From NCBI RefSeq assembly GCF_042477335.2, contig NC_091255.1:37860501-37924500 (forward strand): a stretch of DNA of 64,000 nucleotides, in the 5' to 3' direction. The position numbers were made by a program, and so were the translations under genes. The notes beneath the pieces are model-generated. The model was given only the letters and a program-made list of their open reading frames with translations, was not told where the DNA came from and ran no database searches. The DNA comes from Ovis canadensis (Eukaryota; Chordata; Mammalia; Artiodactyla; Bovidae). Within the stretch, counting starts at the first letter, position 1, and each line of letters starts with the position of its first letter. Below are positions 11,402 to 50,469 of the stretch, piece after piece.

Positions 11402-11960
11402 AATCAGACTTTTTCCTCATAATTTACTGTGTAATTTTGGACTTAGTTTTAATTTAGATTCACTTTGATTGTTTTCTGTGGCACGTGATTGTCTATGTAG
11501 AAAATCCCAAAGAACTTCCTTTCTCCCAAACTCAGAACTATGAAGTGAGTTCAGTAGGGTTTCCAGATATAAGATACACACACAAATATCAGTTTTATTT
11601 CTTTAAGCTAGCAGTAAGCTTGTGCGCCCCCAAATTGGAAGTACAATACCATTTACAATTGCTTAAAAACAAAAAGTAAAAGAAAAATTTAGATGTAAAT
11701 CTAACAAAACATGTACAGGACTTGTATACTGGAAACTATAAAAGAAGAAAGAAAGAAATCAAAGAATAAATAAATGGAAAAACATAACTTATTCATGAAT
11801 TGGCAGAATCAACATAGTAAATAAGTCAGTTTTCCCCAAACTGGTAAATACATGAGATTCCTATCCAAAATTTTAACTCTGGCTTTAAAGTTAGACATAC
11901 AGTGTCCTAATTATTATTTTTGCAAAGCACTGTAATTGCAGTATTTCCCCAATGAATTTC
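11402..11960. other. Intergenic DNA, nothing recognised
   Basis: A/T-rich. The 64-codon open frame at 11485-11679 on the plus strand has no recognisable feature. Confidence 0.35.
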
Positions 11961-11969
11961 CTTCTTTGC

Positions 11970-12092
11970 TCCCCTCCACCCCTACCCCACATGTTATGGG
12001 AGTTTAGTTCCCTGACTAGAGATTAAACCGGAGCCCTCGGCAGTGAGAGAGTGGAGTTCTAACCACTAGATTGCCAGGGAATTCCCCCACAG
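11970..12092 (-). repeat. tRNA-derived SINE (Bov-tA2/CHR type), antisense
   Basis: The reverse strand starts 'gggaattccctggcaatc', followed by 'agtggttagaactcc' and a diverged B box. Ends near 'catgttatgggag' on the plus strand. Confidence 0.7.
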
Positions 12093-13495
12093 TGAAAAAT
12101 TCTAAACACCTTATGGGTATATAACTGATGTATAACAAATTATATGTATTTAAAGAGTCTTGACATATGAGTACACTGTGACACCATCATATGAATCAAG
12201 ATGATGGATGTGTGCCTTATCCTCCAAAGTTTTCTCCTGGGCCTTTGCAGCATGTCCTACTGCCCTTCTGTTCCTCCCATACCACCTCCCTATCCCTGTC
12301 GCTGTACTGGTCAGCTTTCAGCCACTATAGTTTCATTTTTAGCTTCTAGAATTTTGTATGAATGGAGTAATGGAGTCTACACTTTGTGCTGTGACTACTT
12401 TCACTCACAAAAATTATTTTGAAATCCATCCATGTGTGTGTGGTGTGGTGTGTGCGCGTGTGTGTGTGTGTTAATAGTTTATTTTAATCTTCCCTGGTAG
12501 CTCAGTGCTAAAGAACCCCATCTGTTCTTTAGAACAGGAAGGAAATGACAACCCGCTTCGGTATTCTTGCCTAGGAAATCCCATGGACAGAAGAGTCTAG
12601 CATGCTACAGTCCATGGGGGTCACAGAGTCAGACACAACTTGGCTACTAAACAAATACTATATTATATGAATTTACCATGATGTGTTTGCCCATTCACCT
12701 GTTGATGCTCATTTGGATTGTTTTCAGTTTGGGGCTGTTACCGATAAATATGCTGTGAATATTTGTGTTCAGGTTTTTGTGTGGACATAGGTCTTCATTT
12801 CTTTTGAGTAAATATATCAAAGTGGAATGATTGGAACAAATGGATAATTTCTTAACTTTTTAAGAGACTGGCAAACTCTTTTCCAAAGTGATTGTGCTGT
12901 TTTACGTGATCACTAGCAGGTGTGAGAGGTCCAGTTCCTCCACCTCTTGGTTAACACTTGGATTTTTACCCATTGTAATAGGTGTGTCAGTGATATCTCA
13001 TTATGTTTTAATTATTATTCTCCTGATGACTGATGATGTTGGGCATCTTTCATATGCCTGTTTGCTCTCTGTATATTTTCTCTGGTGAAATGTTTGTCTT
13101 ATATTGGTTCTTTAAAAATTGGGTGATTTCTTTTTAGTGAAGATAGATTTCTTTATGTATTCTGGACACAAGTCCTTTATCAGGAATATGATTTTCAGAT
13201 ACTTTTTCTCAGTTGGTGGCTTTCTTTTCATTCTCCTTAATAGAGATTTTCAAGGTGCAGAAACTTTGATGAAATCCAGAGTATCATTTTTTTTTCTTTC
13301 ATGGCTTGTGTTTTTGTGTTGGTATCTAAGAAATCTTTGTGTAAACCAAGGTCACAAAGATTTACTCTTATGTTTAATTCAAAGTTTTTATGATTCTACT
13401 TTTGGTTCCTTCTTTGATCCAAAGAGATTTAGGAGATTTAGGAGAGTATTTAGAAAATTTTTTTAAAAAAGTATATTAATTTTAGACATTTATGA
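12093..13495 (-). repeat. Old L1 (L1M-type) remnant, interrupted by a SINE
   Basis: The plus strand carries the reverse complement of an old mammalian L1 segment: 'ttgtatgaatggagtaatgg', 'gaaatccatccatgtgtg', then after the SINE 'acctgttgatgctcatttgg', 'tgtgaatatttgtgttcagg', 'gacaagtcctttatcagg'-like text. A (GT)n tract lies at about 12433-12471. Confidence 0.65.
12484..12655 (+). repeat. Bov-tA SINE nested in old L1
   Basis: 'cttccctggtagctcag' head, partly damaged tRNA body, then 'tattcttgcctaggaaatccc' and 'cacagagtcagacacaact'. It splits the L1M remnant, so it is younger than it. Confidence 0.8.
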
Positions 13496-13696
13496 AATTG
13501 TGGCCTGTTCCTTTTATACTGTAAAGGTGTGGGCTGATAGGGTTGGGAGGCAGGGGAGAGTGGATCGTAGAAGATGAAGAAGAACAGGCATGCATAGGTA
13601 CAATTTTTGTCTAGATTGTATTTTTGTTTTACTTCCTCCTTATTTTCTAGAGACCAAACACCTCATGTTTATCCTGGACTAAATCTTTCTTGTCTT

Positions 13697-14167
13697 CAGT
13701 TCAGTCTCTCAGTCATGTCCAAATCTTTGCAACCCCACAGACTGCAGCATGCCAGGCTTCCCTGTCCATCACCAACTCCAGGAGCTTACTCAAACTCATG
13801 TCCATCGAGTCGGTGATGCCATCCAACCATCTCGTCCTCTGTCATCCCCTTCTCCTCCGGCCTTCAGTCTTTCCCAGCATCAGGGTCTTTTCCATGGAGT
13901 CAGTTCTTCGCATCAGGTGGCCAAAGAATTGGAGTTTCTGCTTTCTTTCCAATGAATATTCAGGACTGATTTCCTTTAGGATTGACTGATTGGATCTCCC
14001 TGTAGTCCAAGGGACTCTCAAGAGCCTTCTCCAAAACCACAGTTCAAAAGCATCAATTCTTTGGCGCTCAGCTTTCTTTATATAGTCTAACTCTCACATC
14101 CATACATGACTACTGGAAAAACCATAGCTTTGACTAGATGGACCTTTGTTGGCAAAGTAATGAATAT
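13697..14167 (-). repeat. BovB 3' fragment
   Basis: 3' end of BovB in reverse orientation, covering the C-terminal part of its protein up to 'MTTGKTIALTRWTFVGKVM' read on the plus strand. Frames are broken. Confidence 0.88.
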
Positions 14168-14349
14168 TCTTCCTTTATTTAGAAGTTCTCTCTCGTTCTC
14201 TCTGACCCATTCATTTATTCAATCTGTCAGAAAATCCTATGTACACTACACACTACATCTAGAATCATGTGCTTCGCATCATCTCCTGGTGCTATCTTTC
14301 TAGTCTGAGCCATTGTCAATTTTTAATATTTTATTTTGCAGTAGGCTCC

Positions 14350-14965
14350 TAACTAGTCTCCTCAGTTTCTACCTCTGCCCCCTTCAGTCTACTCTCAACA
14401 CAGCAGTCAGAGTGATTCTTTCAGAGGCATGATAATATCACTCCTCTGCTCAAAACCCTCCCAAAATTTCCCATCTCACTCTGAGTAAAGACACACGTCC
14501 TCAGGGGGCCCTCAGGCCCTGCATTATCTCTGGGCTCCCAGGTTTCCTCTCTTACGCAGTACCTGTCTTGCTGATTCTCCTCTAGCCCTGCTGGCCGCCT
14601 TCCTGTCCCTGGAACCTGCCAAACTGCCTCTGCTTCAGACCTTTGCATATTCTTTTGTTCCTCTGCTGGGAATACTCTTGCTTCCCTTAGGTCTCTGCTC
14701 AAATGTGTTCTTATTAAAGAGGCCTTCCTCAACTCCCCTTTACAAAACACTAACTGCCTCCCTCTTATTTTTTTTAATTTCTTATCAGCACTTATCTGAC
14801 ACATTACACAGCTTCCTATTTGTTCATCGCCTTTCTCTCCTTATAGAATATAAGCTCCTAGAGGGCAAGAACTATGCTTTGTTCATGGCAGGTACCAGAG
14901 AACTGAGAGCAAGGCCCTGCACACAGGAGATGTATGGAGCGGGTGCACGAATGGGTCCTGTCTGA
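14350..14965 (+). repeat. L2 LINE 3' remnant
   Basis: Motif order typical of the L2 3' end: 'cactcctctgctcaaaaccctccc', 'cagaccttgcat', 'ggtctctgctcaaatg', 'agaggccttcctcaac', 'taagctcctagagggcaag'. A 95-codon open frame in this stretch is part of the repeat, not a gene. Confidence 0.65.
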
Positions 14966-15225
14966 AGGAGTAACCTCATGGAGTGTTTTACATAGTAATT
15001 TGGAACAATCTTGAGAGATTTAATAGAATCAGGTCCAGTAAAAGATAATTTTGTGTGTGTGTGTCGTGGAGGTGGAGATGGGAAAGGGGATGCTGGGTGG
15101 TGAGAAGGGTACAAACACTTAATGTTCCGCAAAGCCTTATATACTGTTTAAAAGATAACAGCTAGGTGAGAACTGTGTTTGAGAATAAGTAATTCTGGAA
15201 ATAAAAAAATGACACTCTGCTTCAA
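14966..15225. other. Short spacer downstream of MYH8
   Basis: Includes a (GT)n run at 15052-15063. No gene. It lies just past the MYH8 polyadenylation site. Confidence 0.4.
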
Positions 15226-15229
15226 TTTA

Positions 15230-42258
<27,029 letters not shown>

Positions 42259-43777
42259 CTGCCTTGGGGAAGAATGGGAGAGAGGGAAAAGAGAAACCAG
42301 AAGTTATGTACATGTGAGAAAACGATTTGAAATGACAGAAATATTGAGGTTCCATCCCCAGCCTGGACTGTAATTGTTCTTCCAACCTGTGTTGACCAGC
42401 GTTCTATTAAGTATTAATAACACTAGCACAGGGCTGGTTTGGAATGAGACTGCAATCTGAGGCTTCATTTTTAGGGCTTTGAAAATTTCCTTCCCAGATG
42501 GCATGTCTTGATCCTCAGGGCTAGGGCACCTACAGCTGAGTGAGAATGGAATCTTTGCCTGTTTTAATCTCTAAACTCTAATAATATCTATAGCTAAGAC
42601 TGCTGTTGATGGATTGTTTTATAGCAACTGTCATTCTTTAATCCTCAGATGCATAATGTTTGCATCTGCCATTTGCTGGGACGATTATAGAGTTAGGAGA
42701 GAAAGTTAGTCTTGTGCAAATGAAAGTTGATATCTTCCAAGCTAACCAAAACGTTTTTGCCTTTTAGATGGCCCCTTTTTTTTTTTTCTCTTTAAGTCAA
42801 ATAATTCTTTTTAACATCCACTTTATGTTAAACATCTCTTGGTGGGTCATTAACCTCATAAGAAATCGTTATCACTCTAGGGTGTTTTTTTTTTTTTTAA
42901 TTTATCATTTGGCTTGTTACCAAGAGACTTAGCATTGCCTTAATTTCAAAATCTCTTTTAACGTTCTCCTTTTGGCATGAAGGATTTGAACTGTCAGTTA
43001 ACAGATCTAAACACAGGGGAATGAGAGCTTCAGCATGAAGGTGTTTCATCCTGCATAAATTCCACAGGCTTCTTTTCTCTTCATCCAGAAAAAGACAAGA
43101 CAGAAATGTAAGAGCTTATCACATGCATATGAGCCATTGTCTTCTGTTGATAGACATGTGTCTCAGCATTGGCTCATTGCTTTGATTGGGTCTTTTCTTT
43201 ACTCTCAGGCAGTGAATTACTTGGGGGAAGGACAAGAATCTCTCCTTCTATTTTAAAGTGTGATAGATAGCACTCTGGGGTGTAATTCTTGTGATTTTTT
43301 TTTAAACAAACAGTAACAAATCTTTCTAAAAACTACAGTGAATCATGAAAAAATAGCTAAAATATTATGGTTTTAAGAAGATGTTCATTTCTGTTCACAT
43401 ATTTTAAATTAAGAATGTTTACAGGTATTTAAAAAATACTGGTAAAACACCCAAGTATTCAGCACTTGTCAATAGAAGGAGGTTGGCACGGAGTAGTCCA
43501 TTGCCCCTGAAAGTTGTTAAGTGCCGCTGAGAACTCACTGTCAAAATTCATTCTTTCCCAAATGGTCCTTTAATCCTAGAACTCAGATGAGGGTGGTCTC
43601 TGAGAATAAGACATTTGGAAGAAGTGATTTCCCAGCATTTATAAGCAGACATTTGGAAGGACAACATATTTACATAACTGCAAAATATAAGGAAATGGTA
43701 TACAGTGAAGAGCTGTCCCCAGCTTTGTTAGGCTACATCCCTTCTGTCATCAATAAATGAATAAAGCAGAGTCTTAC
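42259..43777. other. MYH8 intron 2
   Basis: 1.5 kb between the last non-coding and first coding exon. No gene or clear repeat. T-runs at about 42777-42788 and 42884-42898. First and second introns of myosin genes often hold enhancers, but I see no decisive site. Confidence 0.5.
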
Positions 43778-43820
43778 CTCTGGATTCCAGATGAAGATGC
43801 AGGTTCAGGAGCATCTAAAA
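43778..43820 (-). other. MYH8: MYH8 exon 2 (non-coding)
   Basis: 43 bases between TTTACAG and GTAAGA on the minus strand, in the place where skeletal MYH genes carry a short untranslated exon. Inferred from splice sites and gene structure. Confidence 0.75.
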
Positions 43821-44015
43821 CTGTAAAGCAATGAGTTTCTTTTTAATGAAGGTCTGAAATTCCAGTAAGATAGTTACAGAATTAAAACCTGCCATGGCTT
43901 TATGAAAATAAAAGTCAGAGCTGGGAGGAACAATTTCATGCTCAGAGATGGGCTACAGGGTAAGCTGTTTCTGTCCCCTGGAGCCCTGCAGGTCCCAAGG
44001 CCCCCATTCACTTAC

Positions 44016-44036
44016 CTCTGGGTCCTTGGTGGAGAT
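44016..44036 (-). other. MYH8: MYH8 exon 1 (non-coding, start approximate)
   Basis: Ends CCCAGAG|GTAAGT at 44016. The start is inferred as about 30 bases downstream of the TATA box, near 44034-44036. Part of the standard two-exon leader. Confidence 0.7.
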
Positions 44037-44058
44037 GTAGCAGGAGGGCTCATCGTGC

Positions 44059-44178
44059 TTATATAGGAGCTGGTGTGCTGATCCTGCAGCTTGCTCCTCT
44101 TTGTTAGGGCAAGACATTTGGCAGCGTGAACCCTCAGAATAATTTGTTCTGACATTTGTCATGTTTGGATATAATTAG
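44059..44178 (-). promoter_or_regulatory. MYH8: MYH8 core promoter
   Basis: TATA box TATATAA at 44059-44065 on the minus strand. Two E-box-type hexamers CAAATG lie upstream at 44115-44120 and 44153-44158. An A/T-rich element one base off the MEF2 consensus (CTAATTATAT) is at 44169-44178. E-box plus A/T-rich sites are the usual muscle arrangement. Binding itself is inferred. Confidence 0.75.
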
Positions 44179-44179
44179 A

Positions 44180-44580
44180 AGTATTCATATCATTTTGAGT
44201 ATGTGGACCAATCTCCTATAAATAATGTGACAGGGACCAGTCTGCTGGCAGAGAATGCTTTCTAGTGTGCTGGGAAGGTAATCTTTGACAGTGCCTGGTG
44301 GGGCCTCAAAGTAAGTTCCTAAGAGCTATATTTGATTTGGCAAACTCTCACACATGCCTGTGGTAACCCAATGATCACAGCCTCAGCGAGCATTGCTTTT
44401 AGGGCTCTAACCACGTTTTCCTTCTTTGTTACCATAGGAACCCCCACCATCTTCACTACCTTGTGTCACTGCCAAGGCTCACCCTTGGAGTCTGGGCTTG
44501 GGCAGCAAGGCCAAGGTGAGAGAAGATTCTATACTGAGTCCCTACCATTAAGTCAGTGCTCATCCATCCAACATTGAAAA
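44180..44580. other. MYH8 upstream flank
   Basis: No repeat recognised in this 400-base stretch, unlike the repeat-dense DNA beyond it, so it may be part of the extended promoter. No gene. Confidence 0.4.
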
Positions 44581-47050
44581 AAATAATATTTATTAGAAAA
44601 TAATATGTATTCTTTGTAGTAAAAATACAGATAAGCAAAGAGAAAAAAATGTCTGTAATCTCATTATGCAGAAGTAAGATAAGTTATAGACATATAAGTT
44701 TGATCATACTATATACACATATATAGCACATATTTGCTTTACAATCTACTTAAAAAATTCTATCATAGATAATTTTCATACCACCAATGAAATTTACACT
44801 CTTATTCTTTAAAAAAATTATATTAACATTCTTTTAAAATTAGAATCTTCTTTTTTTAATGGTTAGGGATATTGAAGTATACTTTATATATAGCAAAATT
44901 CACTCTTTCTACGTGACAGTTATATGAGGTTTTTCTGCTACTATTTAAAAAAATTTTTTAAACTTTACAATAAAATTCACTTCTTTTGTTCTAAGAGTTT
45001 TTCATGTGCACTGTTTCTGGTAACCACTACCATAGACAGGATACAGTTTCTACCTTTTTTTCCCCAGTTGGAAGATTTATATTTTCCTAGAAGACTGCCC
45101 ATTCCATGTGAGTTTTTATAGATTTTTTGGACATTTTTTTGTGCATATCTTTTTATGGTTTAAAAAAACTCTTGTGCAGTCATCTATTCCTTTTATTTTT
45201 TTTAACGTATTTTGATTTTGTTCTTTTTATTTTAAATCATATTTGCCAAAGTTTTGTCTGTGTTTGCTCTTTTTCATTTAGATTTACCAAATAAGTTTTC
45301 TTCTATTGTATTATTTTCTGCTTTTAATCTTCTTCATTCTTTTAGTTCTTCAGGTTTATTTTGTTTGTGTGTATCTATCATCTTGAACTGAAAGCTTACT
45401 TCATTTATTTTCATTCTTTCTTGTGATCTTGCATGTTATTTATGATTATAAAATTTTCTTTGGTTACTACTTTGGCTGAATCCCAGGGGTTGATATGTAT
45501 TATAGTACCCTTGTACAATTGTCATTTTAAAGTTTCTGTTTCCATTTCAGCTCTCAATTTATCTTAAGTGTGGTTTTCTTTTTTTGTTTTTAATTTCCAG
45601 ATGTATGAGTTTGGGCTTTGCGGGGGAGGATTCTCTTTTAGCTGCTGGTTCTTTCTCTTGTGTGTGTACACATGCAGTTTACTTCTTAGTAGATCCAATA
45701 GGAATGAGGGACCTCGTGTGTCTGTATTTGTGTTTGTGTGTATATGTAATAAAACAGTTCAAGTAGCATCCAGATCAGAACTCCTAGGCAAAAACTGATA
45801 TGCTTTTTGTCTCTATAGTTTTGCCTTTTCTAGAAACTTCATACAAATCGAATCCTCTAGTGTGCAGTCTTTCACGTCTGGCTTCTTTTCCTTAGTAAGC
45901 TTTTTGAGTTCCTCCAGGCTGTTGCATATATCAACAGTTTATTCATTTTTTTTGCTAAGTAGTAGTCTATGATATGGTGCCACATTTTGTTTATCCATTC
46001 AAATTGATGGATATTTGAATTGTTTCTAGTTTTGGCTGTTATGCAAAGAGTTGTTGACAATATTCCATACAAGTCATCATGTGGACATTTGTTTTCATTT
46101 CTCTTGGGTAGATAACTAGGAGTTGAGTTGCTAGATTGTATATGGCTAACTTCTTAAGAAATTGCCAAATTCTTTCTGACCGTGGCTGTGCCATTGTATA
46201 TTTCCACCAATAAGATGAGGCTTCCAGTTTTTTTATATTCTCACCTACACTTGTATTGTCCTTTTTTGCTAAAGCCATCCTAGCGAGTAAAGAATCTGCC
46301 TGCAATGCGGGAAACCTGGATTCGATCCCTGAGTTGCTAAGATCCCTTGGAGAAGGAAATGGCTACCTATTCCAGTATTTTTGTGTGGAGAAGTCCATGG
46401 ACAGAGGAGCCTGACAGCTTATAGTCCTGGGGTTGCAAAGAGTCGGACATAACTGAGCGACGAGCCCTTGCTATATATCCTAGTGAGTGTAGAGTGGTAT
46501 CTTAATGTGGTTTTAATTTGTATTTCCTTAATGAATTAATGATTTTGGTTACTTTTTATATACTTATTTGCCATTTATATATTTTCTCTAGGTGAAGAGT
46601 CTATCCAATTGTTTAGTTGATTTTAAAAATTGGATAATTTTCATATAATTTGTTAGAGGTCTTTATACCCACATATATAGATATAGATATATGTTTTGAT
46701 ATAAGTCCTTTATCAGATATATGATTAACAAATATTTTCTTGCAGTCTGTGGCTTGTCTTTTCATTTTCTTAATGGTGCCTTTTGAATAGCAAAAGTTTT
46801 AAATTTTGATGCAGTCCAGTTCATCAGTATTTTCTTGTATAGATCATGTTTTTACGATTTTTCTTGTTTTAAAATTGAGACTATAATAGTGTGAGAAAGC
46901 TGTTGCATTTCCCTCCCAGAGTCAACAACAGTTATCAGATTCCTGTGTGTCCTTAAGAGGTATTTTATGTATGTATAAGCAAATTTAGATATATTTTTTC
47001 CCCCATATGACTCAGTTCTTATGAATTTTTTAGATCAGTGTATTTTAACC
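44581..47050 (-). repeat. Old L1 (L1M-type) remnants, interrupted by a SINE
   Basis: The plus strand has the reverse complement of old L1 text: 'ggatatatgttt...', 'gccacattttgtttatccattc', 'gtggacatttgttttcatttc', 'ttcccaccaataagatgagg'-like, 'tataagtcctttatcagatat'. Several pieces, ends uncertain. Confidence 0.6.
46277..46487 (+). mobile_element. Bov-tA SINE in old L1, with 11-bp duplication
   Basis: Body 46288-46476 from 'taaagaatctgcctgcaatg' to 'gcaaagagtcggacataactg'. Flanks ATCCTAGCGAG (46277-46287) and ATCCTAGTGAG (46477-46487) are target-site duplications with one mismatch. The first bases of the tRNA head are missing. Confidence 0.82.
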
Positions 47051-47741
47051 TTTTTTTCAATAACTTGCCCACTGAAGAGAGACATTAATAAAATTTAATT
47101 CATTAAGTTTAATTTCTTTTTAAGAAATAAATACTCAGCATAAGATTTTAATTAAATGGATTTAAATTTAAACTTGAATTAATTTCTCCATAACAAAAGA
47201 GATTAAGCAATAAGGTTTTTTCAGATAAGGTTGAGCTTTTTTTTTTCTGGGGGCCATAGAGAGGCACAAACTATTATAATGCCTAAGATTTTTTTGCTCT
47301 CCTAAGTACTAATTTTTACTTCTTGAGGACTGATGTCACCTCCATTGAAAATGTATGTGTTAGATATTTGAAAAGCATTTATGTTCTCTCATTGTTGGCT
47401 ACAAAATTTTTTAAAATTTTATCATTCAACTTATTATTTGTGTTTTTCAAATCATCTGTTTTCAGTTTTGTCTACTTGATTTGTGATTTCTCTAATAGAT
47501 GTAAGTTAAGAGTTCACACTGGTTATTCTCAGATTGTCCAGATTTTTGTTTATGCAATTCAAAGTTAGTTGCTAACTCCATAGAAATTTATGATAGTTTT
47601 ATCTTTTTTGGTAGATTGTATCTTTTTGAAATGAAATATGAACTATCCCTGCTGCTTTTAGTAGTATTTTGCTTCGAGTTCTTTTTTTGCTAATATTTTG
47701 CTATACTGTGTTGCTTTCACTTTTCACTTTTCACTTTCATG

Positions 47742-47878
47742 CATTGGAGAAGGAAATGGCAACCCACTCCAGTGTTCTTGCCTGGAGAATCCCAGGGACG
47801 GGGGAGCCTGGTGGGCTGCCGTCTCTGGGGTTGCACAGAGTCAGACACGACTGAAGCAACTTAGCAGCAGCAGCAGCA
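47742..47878 (+). repeat. Bov-A SINE fragment
   Basis: 'ggagaaggaaatggcaaccc' to 'gcaacttagcagcagcagc'. Lacks the tRNA half and ends in an AGC-rich tail. Confidence 0.85.
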
Positions 47879-48056
47879 TGTATATGGACTATCTTTTTCC
47901 ATATCTTTATTTTCATACTTTCTGAGTATTTTATTTAATATCTAGCTTAAAAAATCAATCAAGTAGCTACTTTAAAAATTCATTATATGGACTTCTTTGA
48001 ATAGGTAAGTTTTAGAGGCTGCAAACTGGCCTGTATTTTATGGTGAACACAGTATA

Positions 48057-48245
48057 AGGCTTCCCTTGTGGCTCAGCTGGTAAAGAATTCGCCTTCAATG
48101 TGGGAGACCTGGGTTTGATCCCTGGGTTGGGAAGAGCCTCTGGAGAAGGAATGGCTACCCACTCCAGTATTCTGGCCTGGAGAACTCCATGGATTGTATT
48201 GTCCGTGGGGTTGCAAAGAGTTGGACACGACTGAGTGACTTTCAC
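48057..48245 (+). repeat. Bov-tA SINE
   Basis: 'ggcttcccttgtggctcagc' head, 'gggtttgatccctgggttgg' B box, 'ggacacgactgagtgac' end, followed by a short (CACT)n tail. Confidence 0.9.
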
Positions 48246-48299
48246 TCACTCACTCACTCAGTGTCTTAAATATCCATGTAACTAGCCAGATGTTATTTT

Positions 48300-48510
48300 G
48301 TATGGTTTTACGCAAGTCACCTAACATCCGTAGGCTTCAGTTTGTTCATCTGTTAAAGGACAATTATAATAATTTTCCACCACCTCACAGGTTTAATGAG
48401 AAATATAATTAATCCTCACAGGATCAGTGAGAAATATGTGTGAAGCAGCTACCATAGTAACTGGCAGTGTAGAAAGTATTTGATAAATATTGGCTATTAT
48501 CACTCTGTTG
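48300..48510 (+). repeat. MIR-like remnant
   Basis: 'cagtttgttcatctgttaaagg' and 'accacctcacaggtttaatg' follow the MIR order. An unassigned old repeat continues to about 48700. Confidence 0.5.
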
Positions 48511-48966
48511 AAAACCATGTAAAAGATAGGACTCTATTACCATAGGTCACAGGATATCACTGGAGTCTTTTAAACAAGGAACTGACGTTTTAAGATTTGC
48601 ATTTTAAACACAGTTATGGTAGCATCATGGAAGATGGATTGGAGAAGTGCAACAGAGATAACCTACTTAAGCAGTTGTCGTGCTATTTTAGGGAAGGGTT
48701 GAGAACCTAAACTAATCCAGTAGCTCTTGGAAAAGAAAAGAGGCGGGGGTGTGTGTGGGGTGTGTGGGGGATTGTAGACTTGACTGTGCTTGCTGCTGGT
48801 GAAATATAAATAACTGTAGATGTTTACGAATCACTTAATTTATTCTACCCCAAGACAATGAAATCTAAATTTCCTGAGATTACGGTAATATTTCTCTATG
48901 GAAAGGGAACAGATTTGGAAGTAATAGACAAAGGATAGAGCTGTAATTCAACATCAAATTGCAATA

Positions 48967-49327
48967 TTCAGTTCAGTTCAGTTGCTCAGTCATGTCTGAC
49001 TCTTTGTGACCCCATGAACCACAGTACACCAGGCCTCCCTGTCCATCACCAACTCTCGAAGTCCAGCCAAACCCATTTCCATTGAGTCGTTGATGCCATC
49101 CAACCATCTCATCCTCTGTCGTCCCCTTCTCCTCCTTCCCTCAATCTTTCCCAGCATCAGGGTCTTTTCAAATGAGTCAGCTCTTCGCATCAGGTGGCCA
49201 AAGTATTGGAGTTTCAGCTTCAGCATCAGTCCTTCCAATGAACACCCAGGACTAATCTCCTTTAGGATGGATTGGTTGGATCTTCTTGCAGTCCAAGTGA
49301 CTCTCAAGAGTCTTCTCCAACACCACT
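48967..49327 (-). repeat. BovB 3' fragment
   Basis: Reverse orientation, from 'ttcagttcagttcagttgctc' to 'tcttctccaacaccact'. The minus-strand frame reads '[20 protein letters not shown]' with the BovB C-terminus. Confidence 0.9.
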
Positions 49328-49401
49328 GTTTGTAGTGAAAGAATGCAAGTTTCCAGCAATAATAAATTTTTACTGACAACAAAGTAACAAGCCCACCCTT
49401 G

Positions 49402-49892
49402 AGTTCAGTTCAGTCACTCAGTTGTGTCCAACTCTTTGCAACCCCGTGGACTGCAGCATGCCAGGCTTCCCTGTCCATCACCAACTCCTGGAGCTTATTC
49501 AAACTCATGTCCATTGAGCCAGTCATGCCATTCAACCATCTCATCCTCTCTCGTCCCCTTCTCCTCCCACCTTCAACCTTTCCCGGTGTCAGAGTCTTTT
49601 CTAATAAGTCAGTTCTTCGCATCAGGTGGCCAAAGTATTGGAGTTTCAGCATCTGTCCTTCCAATGAATATTCAGGACTGATTTCCTTTAGGATTGACTG
49701 GTTGGATCTCCTTGCTGTCCAAGGGACTCTCAAGAGTCTTCTCCAGCATCACAGTTCAAAAGCATCAATTCTTTGGCATTCAGCTTTCCTTATGGTCCAA
49801 CTCTCACATCCTACATGACTACTGAGAAAACCATAACTTTGAATATACTAACCTTTGTCAGCAAAGTGATATCTCTGCTTTTTAATATGCTA
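49402..49892 (-). repeat. BovB 3' fragment, second copy
   Basis: Same orientation as its neighbour 75 bases away and slightly longer, reaching the region that reads 'TRWTFVGKVM'-like in the antisense frame. Confidence 0.9.
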
Positions 49893-50469
49893 TATGTAGG
49901 TCAAGCCCACCCTACCTGACATCAAACATATTTTAGAAATGTAGTGATGGAAATAGTGTGAAGTTAATGTAGGTGAAGGTGAGTAGATTAGTAGAACTAC
50001 TATTAGTAGTCTAAAAATGGTTTCTGGCATGTACAGAAATTTAGTATATCAAAAGAGAGCACTTCAGATCACCTGGGGGTGGGGATGGAGAGAAAGGACA
50101 ATTAGGTCATTGCCTGACACCATTTATAAAAATAAATGCTAGATGAATTGAAATCTTAAGCATTAAAACAAAGGAAAACTGTAAAAAAAAATCAAGAAGA
50201 AATGGAGATATGAGTAAATAGAAAAAGTAGCCAAAAGATACAGACAGTTAATGGAAGAGGCAATGCAAGTGGCCAATAAACCTGAAAATACTCAAAGTTC
50301 AGGATATTCAAGACCAAATAACAACGGGTGTATTTCACCCACCAGGTTGAACAAAACCAAAACCAAAAACTGAACTAAAATTTCAGAAATGAAGACTTGA
50401 TTGGAATAAAGAGGCATTTATTTTGGCTTTATTCTTTATTAGGACAAGAAGCACTTGAATTGTGTTCTG

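Noticed and set aside
14421-14965. Frames of 127 and 95 codons downstream of MYH8
   Set aside because: They overlap an L2 3' remnant on both strands and have no splice or promoter support.
1-15225. Search for the first exons of MYH13, expected on this side
   Set aside because: No myosin N-terminal exon or matching promoter was found. MYH13 probably starts beyond the left edge.
44924-45798. Plus-strand Phe/Leu/Ser-rich frames that resemble membrane proteins
   Set aside because: T-rich antisense of old L1 sequence gives false hydrophobic frames.
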